A stretch of DNA of 64,000 nucleotides, taken from contig NZ_SAUN01000001.1 in assembly GCF_004011505.1 (NCBI RefSeq), forward strand, positions 4,650,001 through 4,714,000, read 5' to 3'. Under the pieces are notes generated by a model. The model saw only the letters and a program-made list of their open reading frames with translations. It searched no databases and was not told where the DNA came from. Positions 43,409-50,430 of the stretch are shown here, piece after piece (positions within the stretch are counted from its first letter, which is position 1; every line of letters starts with the position of its first letter). The translations under genes were made by a program, and so were the position numbers. The stretch comes from Nonomuraea polychroma (lineage in GTDB: Bacteria; Actinomycetota; Actinomycetes; Streptosporangiales; Streptosporangiaceae).

Positions 43409-43885
43409 TCACATGAGATTCCCGATCCGGTGTCCGGGAACCGCAGTCCGGCGCACGGCCGGCTTTTCGTCACTGAGCGCGGTTGAGAGGAGTTCGTCGG
43501 CTCCTGGACCGACCGCGTACCGGAGGTGGTCAATCGCGGTGACGCGCAGGCCCGGATGTGGGGATGAGGCGAGCGGTGCCAGATCGGCGACCGTCATATC
43601 ACTAGAGTCATGGAGGGCCCATACGGCGCGCGTGGTGACCTCTTCGGCGGGGTCGTGCAGTAGCGCTCGGGCAACGTCGGGCAGATCCGGGATCGCGAGA
43701 GCGCGCAGGGCGCTGATGGCCGCGGCACGGACAGCTGGGTCGTCGTCGTCCAGCGCGGCTCGAGCTGCTTGGTGTCCCTCGGTGACCTGTCGGTGTCGGA
43801 TGATCTGTAGCGCCGCGCCCCTCCGGAGATCTTCTCTGACATGCGGGTCGGCGTTGCTGGTTCGGGGCTGCTCATGCTCGGTCAT
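43409..43885 (-). CDS. HEAT-repeat protein
   Basis: 158 aa built of about four HEAT/PBS-lyase-type helical repeats: DDDDPAVRAAAISALRALA, DPAEEVTTRAVWALHD, SPHPGLRVTAIDHLRYA and SDEKPAVRRTAV. No enzymatic motif. Such proteins act as binding scaffolds and are frequent in actinobacterial immunity-type neighbourhoods. It is the third gene in a row after the S1-domain gene and the 52-aa ORF (20-base gap). Confidence 0.8.
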   Translation of the reverse strand: MTEHEQPRTSNADPHVREDLRRGAALQIIRHRQVTEGHQAARAALDDDDPAVRAAAISALRALAIPDLPDVARALLHDPAEEVTTRAVWALHDSSDMTVADLAPLASSPHPGLRVTAIDHLRYAVGPGADELLSTALSDEKPAVRRTAVPGHRIGNLM

Positions 43886-43905
43886 CGGCCGATTCTGTGG
43901 AGAGG

Positions 43906-44064
43906 TCAGCGGTGCAGGAAGGTCTTGAGGATGCCGAGGTCCTCATCAGGGAGCTGTCCTCCGACCTGCGCCGGACGCCCCCGGCCGGGCAGTGAATCTC
44001 GGTGAACGCCCTGCGCCGACAGCGCGGCCATGTCCCGATCGAACGTGGTGTGGCGGCGCCTCAT
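43906..44064 (-). CDS. 52-aa ORF coupled to the S1-domain gene
   Basis: ATG 44062-44064 overlaps the stop of the S1-domain gene as ATGA. The frame starts MRRRHTTFDRDMAALSAQG and ends QLPDEDLGILKTFLHR before TGA at 43906-43908. Codon third positions are mostly G/C, and its position inside an operon with four-base overlap supports translation. No family is recognised; it could also be the remnant of a longer gene. Confidence 0.5.
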   Translation of the reverse strand: MRRRHTTFDRDMAALSAQGVHRDSLPGRGRPAQVGGQLPDEDLGILKTFLHR

Positions 44065-45854
44065 GCCGACCCGCCCACACGGTCATGGGCGGCGCGTGTG
44101 CGTGACAGGAGCAGGCGGCGCCGGTCACGGTCCAGGTCGATGATAAAGACCTGGACGGTGTCGCCTGGCTGGACGATCTGCTCGAGTCCATCGATCGGGA
44201 CCTCGGTGAGCTCGCCCTTGTGGATGAGCCCCTCAATGCCGTCCGCGACTTCGACGAACACCCCGAACGGGACGATCTTGGTGACGGTGCCCGGGAGCCG
44301 GTGTCCCACCCCGACATTGTCAGCGAACGACTGGAACGGATCCGGCTGCAGGGCACGGAGGGAGAGCCTGGCTTCGCCGTTGGTGGTATCGACGGCGAGC
44401 ACTTCACCGCGGACTCGCTGCCCGGTACGGACGACGTCGGCCACCTGCTCAAAGCGTTTCCACGACAGTTCGGGGATCGTCACGAACCCGACGCCGGCGT
44501 AGGTGGGGTGCAGCGGGCCTTCGTCCAGGGCGATGAACACACCGAAGTTCTGGATGTCGGCGACCCGGCCAGTGAGCACGTCCCCTGCACGCAGCCCCTT
44601 CAGGAACGTCCAGAGCTCCGGGTGCTCGGTCGCCGCCAAGGACAGCCAGATCCGCCCGGCGGCCGTATCGACGGAGACGACTTCAGCGGTGACGCGCTGC
44701 CCAACCCTGACCGCATCGGCCCGGCTTCCACGCCAGGGAAAGTCCCTGATGTGCGCGGGCATCGATGCGAGGTTTCCGTCGAGCCGTATCCGTGGCCCGA
44801 ACGGCCCTTCGTCCTCCACGACCGTTCCCGCGACGACGTCGCAGACGGCCACCGCGTCCTCCGGTCCAGCCTCAGGTTCGCCAGGCATGTCCGCGTTCCA
44901 GGCGGTAGGCAATGGCTCGTCGCACAACGCGCAGTTGAAGTGATCGTCTTTCACGATGTTGAGCTGCCCGCAGTGGAGGCAGCGGCGGAAGACGATCGGC
45001 AAGGTAAAGGCCCCAGGGTGATCGAGGCCGGCGTCGTCGAGAGCGGTCTGGACGTCGGCCCATGAGGAGACGTCGGGGCAGTAGCCGGTCGACTGGTTGC
45101 TGATCTCACTGACCCGCCAGGCGTCACCGCTCCGTGTGAACGTGATCTCGCCGGCACTCAGTACCGGCTTTCCGCCGGCGCAGACGACGTGCTCGCTCCG
45201 CCGCGGGGCGAGGCGAAGTGTCGTGGTCTCGTCGATGACGAAGGTGAACGGCTCCTGGCGCTCGTGGCCGTCCTGCCGGGCGAGCCACGTGGCCAAATCG
45301 CCGTGGGAGGTGATCGGATATCCCGTTCCGTCCGACCATATTTGAACGCGGAGTTCGTCCGGGCCCACGTACCGACAGCGGCGCCGTCCGTGGACGCCCA
45401 AGGTGGCGGCGAAAGCCGAGAACGTCGGCGCGACCACCCGCCAGGCGCATTGCTGTGGGTCTGTCCACCAATCGGAGGCGACGACGGCGGGATCACCGCT
45501 CCCGCGGCGGTAATCAAGGGCGATGGCGACGTCGTCCCCAGGACGGCGGTTGACCGCGATGAGCACGGCCAGATCGGTGTCGAGCCAAGGCAGCTCAACC
45601 AGATCGGTGGACTGGCCGCCCCGCGCCAGCCGGAAATGATCGGCGGTGGCCGGATCCTCGCTCATCCAGTCCAAGGCCCGGGACTCACGACGCATCTGGT
45701 CGACGTCCGTCAGGACGTCCACCGGGTCTTCAAACCACGGCATGACGGCGCTCAGCGCAGCGTCACCAGGAGGCGGCCAGCCTCCCGCGGCCAGCAGTTC
45801 GAGAAGCAAAACGGGCAGGGGCAGCCCGCGGACATAGATCCGCGAAGGACGCAT
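44061..45854 (-). CDS. Fusion protein: unknown N-terminal domain, zinc ribbon, three S1 domains
   Basis: 597 aa from ATG 45854. Residues 1-160 form a domain with WSD/W-rich features that might be SUKH-like (uncertain). About 160-335 is a second module containing SNQSTGYCPDVSSWADV and a four-cysteine zinc ribbon (RRCLHCG ... NCALCDE). The last 240 residues hold three S1 RNA-binding folds, the second and third clearly typical (GRVADIQNFGVFIALDEGP; GTVTKIVPFGVFVEVADGIE). S1 repeats suggest RNA or ribosome binding in the cytoplasm. I know no characterised protein with this order. It is first in an operon with the 52-aa ORF and HEAT protein and lies 58 bases after a resolvase remnant. Confidence 0.75.
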   Translation of the reverse strand: MRPSRIYVRGLPLPVLLLELLAAGGWPPPGDAALSAVMPWFEDPVDVLTDVDQMRRESRALDWMSEDPATADHFRLARGGQSTDLVELPWLDTDLAVLIAVNRRPGDDVAIALDYRRGSGDPAVVASDWWTDPQQCAWRVVAPTFSAFAATLGVHGRRRCRYVGPDELRVQIWSDGTGYPITSHGDLATWLARQDGHERQEPFTFVIDETTTLRLAPRRSEHVVCAGGKPVLSAGEITFTRSGDAWRVSEISNQSTGYCPDVSSWADVQTALDDAGLDHPGAFTLPIVFRRCLHCGQLNIVKDDHFNCALCDEPLPTAWNADMPGEPEAGPEDAVAVCDVVAGTVVEDEGPFGPRIRLDGNLASMPAHIRDFPWRGSRADAVRVGQRVTAEVVSVDTAAGRIWLSLAATEHPELWTFLKGLRAGDVLTGRVADIQNFGVFIALDEGPLHPTYAGVGFVTIPELSWKRFEQVADVVRTGQRVRGEVLAVDTTNGEARLSLRALQPDPFQSFADNVGVGHRLPGTVTKIVPFGVFVEVADGIEGLIHKGELTEVPIDGLEQIVQPGDTVQVFIIDLDRDRRRLLLSRTRAAHDRVGGSA

Positions 45855-45912
45855 GCCGCACAGACTCCCATGATTGAGGCCCTCCCGGAAACGCTCGATT
45901 GCCGGAGCGGGA

Positions 45913-46480
45913 TCAGGACGCGGGCGCAGCGTCCTCGGCTCTGGCGGCTGGGCTGACGGCGGCGCGTTCAAAGACGCGGTGGACGGTGGCACGGCCGACC
46001 GAGAACACCTCCATCAGTTCGGCGATGGTGTAGTCACCGGTGGCGTGCGTCCGCACCAGTTCGGCCTGCTGGCGCGCGGTCTGCTTGGGTGCTCGGCCCC
46101 TGAGCCGACCGCGTGAGCGGGCGGTTGCCATGCCCTCGCGGGTGCGCATCTTCAGCAGGTCGGCCTCGGATTCGGCGAAGACCGCCAGCATGTTGAAGAA
46201 CATCTTCGACATCGGGTCGGACGGGTCGTAGACGCTGCCGCCCAGCGACAGCCGCACACCCCGCGCGACCAAGGTGTCGCCGATGACCCGGGCATCGGGA
46301 ACGGAGCGGGCAAGCCGGTCGAGCTTGGGCACCACCAGCGTGTCGCCGGACCGGACAGCCGGCAGGGCCTGATTCAAGGCCGGGCCGGGCCCGGTTGGTT
46401 CCGGTCGGGCCGCAAACCGGACCGCTTGGCCCCCCGTCACCGAACAGTTTCGCGGACTGCCTATATGAGACAGCGTTCAC
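45913..46480 (-). pseudogene. Serine recombinase/resolvase remnant
   Basis: The intact stretch (46370 down to the stop at 45913) has resolvase features: LVVPKLDRLARSVPDARVIG, GGSVYDPSDPMSKMFFNML, AVFAESEADLLKMRTREGMA and a C-terminal helix-turn-helix (YTIAELMEVFSVGRATVHRV). The preceding GTNRARPGL segment lies in another frame, with the shift near 46375, and the N-terminal YxRxSTxxQ motif with the catalytic serine is missing. The protein is therefore inactive. It marks a decayed mobile element beside the transposase remnant at 47.2 kb. Confidence 0.8.
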
Positions 46481-46661
46481 ACAGGTCGGCCGGGCCGATG
46501 CTTACGTCTCAGGTTGTCTCGTTGAGCGTTCCCCTAACGGACACCATGGGAGGAGGCGAAACGGCCGAGCGCGGGTCCGCGAGAATGGAGGCCAGGATGC
46601 CCTGGCGGATCATGAAACGCGTTCTCGGTCGTACGCCTCAGCACGCGAGCGGCCCGCCACC
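46481..46661. other. Non-coding stretch beside the resolvase remnant
   Basis: On the minus strand GAACGCT occurs twice near TGTCTC/GAGACA motifs (about 46460-46540). This could be the remains of a resolution site, but no full res subsites are recognisable. I see no gene. Confidence 0.2.
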
Positions 46662-47159
46662 TCACCAGCAGCGCATGTCCGTCCAGGTGTCGTCGTACAT
46701 CCCGTCCAGGTCGATGATCAATGATTTTGTGGCGGAGGTGCCATCCACGGGCGTGCCGGGCTCGTCGAATGGCGTCCAGCCCGCGACCCCGTAGTCGCCG
46801 AGGTCTCCGTCGGGGTCCTCGATCTTCGCCTGGCGATAGTGGTTCAGCACCTCTTGGACAGGCCGGTCCGTGGAGAGTTCGAAGCGGATGGTGTACCAGC
46901 AGTCGCCGGAGTCGCCGCTCACCTCGACCTGCGGGTCGAAGTACCCGAAGTCCGTTCCGGGCGGCAGCGGAAACTCCTGGATGCGGTCCACCATGCGCGC
47001 CAGCCGGTGGTCATTGATCCACACCGGCGCCATGACAATCGCCGCGAGCAGCAGGAGCGGCACTAACGGCAGGGCTAGGCAGCCGATCCGGCGAGCCGTT
47101 CGTGAATGGCTGGACTCTTGCGGTGGTGCGGGTACGGGCGGGTCCTGGGGGATCGACAT
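46662..47159 (-). CDS. Single-pass membrane protein of unknown function
   Basis: 165 aa. Proline-rich cytoplasmic N-terminus (PPVPAPPQES), one helix (GCLALPLVPLLLLAAIVMAPVW) and an extracellular domain of about 115 aa with DCWYTIRFELSTDRPVQEVL and a C-terminal MRCW. Two cysteines could form a disulfide. The pattern resembles small actinobacterial surface proteins without known role. It follows the transposase remnant directly and may use sequences of that remnant as promoter. Confidence 0.6.
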   Translation of the reverse strand: MSIPQDPPVPAPPQESSHSRTARRIGCLALPLVPLLLLAAIVMAPVWINDHRLARMVDRIQEFPLPPGTDFGYFDPQVEVSGDSGDCWYTIRFELSTDRPVQEVLNHYRQAKIEDPDGDLGDYGVAGWTPFDEPGTPVDGTSATKSLIIDLDGMYDDTWTDMRCW

Positions 47160-47169
47160 GGATCACATG

Positions 47170-47433
47170 ATCGCGTACCCGTGCTTCGACCGCCGCTGGC
47201 AACCGGTCTCGCCCCCGGCCGCCGCTGGAGCGCCGGAGAAAGCAGGTCCGACACGACGCTCTCGCCCGCACGCCACCGGCCCAGCAGCACGTACACCTGA
47301 CGCCGCGAGATCCCAGCTTGTCCGCCGCCGATTCCGCAACGGCCAATCCCAGTCGTGGCTCGGCGGCCAGCCGGCCGATCACCTCCGCCTGGCGTACCAC
47401 CACGTCCCATGCCTCATCCGTGGCGGTCTCCAC
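47170..47433 (-). pseudogene. Mu/TniA-type transposase N-terminal remnant
   Basis: Starting at a GTG near 47433, pieces in two frames combine to the N-terminal DNA-binding part of a Mu/TniA-like transposase: EAWDVVVRQAEVIGRLAA, GLAVAESAADKLG, then after a frameshift ISRRQVYVLLGRWRAGES with VVSDLL, then after another shift SSGGRGRDRLPAAVEARV. The DDE catalytic domain is absent; the sequence breaks into the promoter of the membrane-protein gene. Together with the resolvase remnant it suggests a Tn402/Tn5053-like or similar element that was largely deleted. Confidence 0.7.
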
Positions 47434-47666
47434 ACCCCGCTCAATGATCTGACATCCGGATTGCGGAGCATTCCGCTGCAGAAGTCGCGACCCATGGCGA
47501 CGATGAAGCGGCGCGCGTACAGGAAGCCGTCGTCGGAGCCGCCGGTCACCGCCGCGCGGTCGATGGGGCTCCGGTCCGTCAGCGCCTGTCGTGCCCGGCC
47601 GACCTCCTCGCCGAGGGGCGCCCATGCCTCCTCGACCATGTCCCAGAAACGGTCCTCCGCGTCCAT
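47379..47666 (-). CDS. DUF4240-like protein, C-terminus replaced by transposon sequence
   Basis: 95 aa from ATG 47666 with a strong AAAGGGGGT upstream. The first 70 residues (FWDMVEEAW ... GGSDDGFLYARRFIVAMGRD) recall DUF4240, where a SDDGFxYFRxWLIxxGR stretch is conserved. The remaining residues are out of character (VWRPPRMRHGTWWYARRR) because the frame runs into the transposase remnant; the two reading frames overlap at 47379-47433. The normal domain is longer, so this gene was probably truncated by insertion. Confidence 0.6.
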   Translation of the reverse strand: MDAEDRFWDMVEEAWAPLGEEVGRARQALTDRSPIDRAAVTGGSDDGFLYARRFIVAMGRDFCSGMLRNPDVRSLSGVWRPPRMRHGTWWYARRR

Positions 47667-47743
47667 CGCACCCCCTTTCAAAAGCCGATCTTGTGCGTCC
47701 GCGCGGATCAGCAAAGCAGGCGCGACCGACAGAATCAGGGTGG

Positions 47744-49090
47744 TCACACCGCCTTGGCCAGGAGCAGGGCGATGTCGTCGCGTTCGCTGTTCGGGCACTG
47801 GGCGCGGACGATCATGTCGCAGATCCGGTCGATGCCCAGCGGCGGGCCCGTCAGGAGCGCGCAGAGCTTGTCGAGACCCTCGTCGATGTTCCACTCCCGG
47901 CCCTCGACCAGCCCGTCGGTGTAGAGGGCGAGCATGGCGCCGGCGGGCAGGGCGGTCTCGTACATCTCGTAGGGTTCGGCGCCGATGCCGAGCGGCGGCC
48001 CCGGCAGCACCGGGAGCCGGCCGGCCACGCCGGCCGGCTGGACGAGCACGGGAGGCAGGTGCCCGGCGCTGGCGATCTGGAGCGTGCCCGCCGCCCGGTC
48101 GTAGCGGGCGTAGACGCAGGTGGCGATCTGGTCGGAGTCGAGCTGCTGCGCCACCCGGTTGAGCCTGAACAGCAGCTCGGGCGGGTCCAGGTCGAGGCTG
48201 GCCAGGGTCTGGGTGGCCGTTCTGAGCTGGCCCATCGTGGCGGCGGCGCGTACCCCGTGCCCCATGACGTCGCCGACCACGAGCGCCGTGCGATCGCCGG
48301 ACAGGGAGATCACGTCGAACCAGTCGCCGCCCACCCCGGCCAGGTCGCTGGCCGGCAGGTAGCGGTAGGCGACCTCCAGCCAGGGCGGCGTCTTCAGGCA
48401 TCTCGGCAGCAGACTGCTCTGCAGCATGAGCGCGGTACGCCGCTCCCTGCTGTAAAGGCGGGCGTTGTCGATGCAGATCGCCGTACGGGCGGCCAGTTCC
48501 TCGACCAGCGCGACGTCCGCCTCCTGGAACGGCTCGCTCACCGCCTGCCGGAGCAGGACGAAGAAGCCGAGCACGTTGCCGCGGGCGAGCAGCGGCGCGA
48601 CGAGGAAGGAGCAGCCGGGAAGCAGCTTGGCGATGATCTCGCGGCCGAACGCCTTGGTGTGGTCGTCGCCGACGCTCTGGGGGAGCCGCGGCACCAGCAC
48701 GGTCTTGGCGGTGGCCATGGCCTGGCCCTGCGGCAGGTGCGGCGGGTAGACGACGACCTCGCCGACCGGGAAGGCGGTGTCCCAATCCCAGGGGTTCTCG
48801 GCCGCCACGGCGGTGGCCACGCGGCGGACGAGAGCCGTGCCGTCGGTGGGGCGGACGGGGAACTCGCCCTCGGTGATGAGCCGTTCCTGGACCATGATCC
48901 CGCCGGTGTCCGCAAACCGCGGCACGGCCACGTCCAGGACCTCGCGGCAGGTCTGCTCCAGGTCGAGGGTGCTCCCGATGCGGGTGCTCGCGTCGTTGAG
49001 AAACGCGAGCCGCTCCTGCGTGGTGCTGGCGCCGCTCAGCCGTAATCGGGCACGACTGCGCGGGTCCTTGATCAGAAAGCCAGGTTTCAC
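47744..49090 (-). CDS. GAF-domain PP2C/SpoIIE phosphatase (RsbU-like)
   Basis: 448 aa. An N-terminal GAF sensor domain (about 28-205; AFLNDASTRIGSTLDLEQTC, LGFFVLLRQAV, AARTAICIDNARLY) is followed by a SpoIIE-type PP2C domain (about 215-448) with metal ligands in GGDWFDVISL, VGDVMGHGVRAAATM, YTDGLVEGR and CPNSERDDIALLLAK. It dephosphorylates anti-sigma-factor antagonists in partner-switching pathways; no such antagonist or kinase gene is in the window. It is a single gene, 77 bases upstream of the DUF4240-like gene. Confidence 0.9.
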   Translation of the reverse strand: MKPGFLIKDPRSRARLRLSGASTTQERLAFLNDASTRIGSTLDLEQTCREVLDVAVPRFADTGGIMVQERLITEGEFPVRPTDGTALVRRVATAVAAENPWDWDTAFPVGEVVVYPPHLPQGQAMATAKTVLVPRLPQSVGDDHTKAFGREIIAKLLPGCSFLVAPLLARGNVLGFFVLLRQAVSEPFQEADVALVEELAARTAICIDNARLYSRERRTALMLQSSLLPRCLKTPPWLEVAYRYLPASDLAGVGGDWFDVISLSGDRTALVVGDVMGHGVRAAATMGQLRTATQTLASLDLDPPELLFRLNRVAQQLDSDQIATCVYARYDRAAGTLQIASAGHLPPVLVQPAGVAGRLPVLPGPPLGIGAEPYEMYETALPAGAMLALYTDGLVEGREWNIDEGLDKLCALLTGPPLGIDRICDMIVRAQCPNSERDDIALLLAKAV

Positions 49091-49188
49091 CGGCGTCCGT
49101 CCTCTGGGTGACGGGGATCATGACCGTGCCGGGCATCAGGATAGGGGGTCACGCAGGAGAATTCATCTTTCCCGCGCTTACCGGTCTG

Positions 49189-50199
49189 CTATGAGGGCAG
49201 CCGCTCGGTGCTGGCGCGGACGATCAGCGTGGTGGCCAGCTCGATGCGGGTTCCCGCGGGCCCGCCGGGGTGGGTCAGCTCCTCGGAGATGAGCCGCACG
49301 GCCTCGTTGGCCATGTCGTCGAGCGGCTGGCGCACGGTGGTGAGCGGCGGCGACAACATCTCGCACAGCGGCGAGTCGTCGAACCCCACCACGGACAGGT
49401 CGCCGGGGACCCGGACGCCGCGCTCGGCGGCCGCCTGGTAGACGCCCGCGGCCTGCAGGTCGGACCCGGCGAAGATCGCGGTGGGCGGGTCGTCGCGGTC
49501 GAGGAGTTCGCCGCCGAACCGCTTGCCGCCGGAGACGAGGAAGTCGCCGTAGCGTGTCAGTTCGAGGTCGGGGTCGATGCCGAACGTGCGGTGCGCGGCC
49601 AGGTAGCCCTCGTACCGGTCGAGCGTGCACTGCACGTCGAGCGGCCCGCCGATGAAGCCCACCCGGGTGTGCCCCAGCTCGAGCAGGTGGGTGGTCGCCA
49701 TGACGCCGCCGGACCAGTTGGTGGCCCCTACCGTGGACATGCGCGGGTCGCGCTGCCCGACGGGGTCCAGCAGCACGAGGGGGACGTGCAGCAGCTCGCC
49801 GATGGCGGCGATCTCGTCCTTCTGGTGCCGGGAGAGCACGAGCACGATGCCGTCGGTGCCGCGCTTGCGCATGATCCCGATCCAGCGCCGCAGGTCGAAG
49901 TCGGGGCGTGCGGACGAGGTCACCACGAGCGAGAACCCCCACCGCGCCGCCGCCCGTTCCGCGCCCTTGATGAGGACCTGCGCCCACGGCGAGCCGAGGC
50001 CGTCGATGAGCAGGTCGACCATGCCGACCCGGGGCGTGCTCGGCGGGCGCGGCGCCTCGTAGCCGAAGGCTCGGACGGCTTCGAGCACCTTGTCCCTGGT
50101 GGCGGCCGAGACGTGTTTCTTGCCGCTCAGGACCTTGGAAACCGTCGGCACCGACACTCCGGCGGCCGCCGCGACGTCGGCGAGCGTCGCTCGGGACAC
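49189..50199 (-). CDS. LacI-family regulator of the GH3/GH42 locus
   Basis: 336 aa from GTG 50199 with GGGAGG upstream. Helix-turn-helix TLADVAAAAGVSVPTVSKVL, hinge, then a sensor domain (GMVDLLIDGLGSPWAQVLIKG, RVPGDLSVVGFDDSPLCEML). It is divergent from the GH3-GH42 pair. CTTTCGGAAAG-type palindromes near both starts are probable operators, and the inducer is likely a xylo-, gluco- or galacto-oligosaccharide. Confidence 0.9.
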   Translation of the reverse strand: MSRATLADVAAAAGVSVPTVSKVLSGKKHVSAATRDKVLEAVRAFGYEAPRPPSTPRVGMVDLLIDGLGSPWAQVLIKGAERAAARWGFSLVVTSSARPDFDLRRWIGIMRKRGTDGIVLVLSRHQKDEIAAIGELLHVPLVLLDPVGQRDPRMSTVGATNWSGGVMATTHLLELGHTRVGFIGGPLDVQCTLDRYEGYLAAHRTFGIDPDLELTRYGDFLVSGGKRFGGELLDRDDPPTAIFAGSDLQAAGVYQAAAERGVRVPGDLSVVGFDDSPLCEMLSPPLTTVRQPLDDMANEAVRLISEELTHPGGPAGTRIELATTLIVRASTERLPS

Positions 50200-50251
50200 A
50201 GAACCTCCCGCTGCCGCGGTGCCGCCATCCGGCTGACACCGGCGAGTGACA

Positions 50252-50264
50252 ACTTTCGGAAAAT
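50252..50264 (-). promoter_or_regulatory. Operator-like site ACTTTCGGAAAAT
   Basis: Lies 53 bases before the LacI start and shares CTTTCGGAAA with the site at 50387-50397; consistent with autoregulation. Confidence 0.45.
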
Positions 50265-50384
50265 CACGTGAAAGCCAGTCAGCCCTCTGAACTGGGCCGA
50301 TCGGCGGTCTTTTGTTGATCCAAGGGGGCTGTTGACAGGGTTGCGGACCGCAGCCTACCGTAACGAATCGGCAATGTCACGGTA

Positions 50385-50418
50385 ATCTTTCGGAAAGCTA
50401 GCCAGAAACTTTCCGACC
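50385..50418 (+). promoter_or_regulatory. Paired operators before the GH3 gene
   Basis: CTTTCGGAAAG at 50387-50397 is almost palindromic. TCGGAAAG (50390-50397) and CTTTCCGA (50409-50416) form a perfect inverted repeat. They end 15 bases before the GH3 start, as expected for a repressor site. Confidence 0.6.
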
Positions 50419-50430
50419 AATCGAGGGTGT

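Noticed and set aside
46395..46794. Plus-strand ORFs between the resolvase remnant and the membrane protein gene
   Set aside because: They overlap both minus-strand genes and have no recognisable features.
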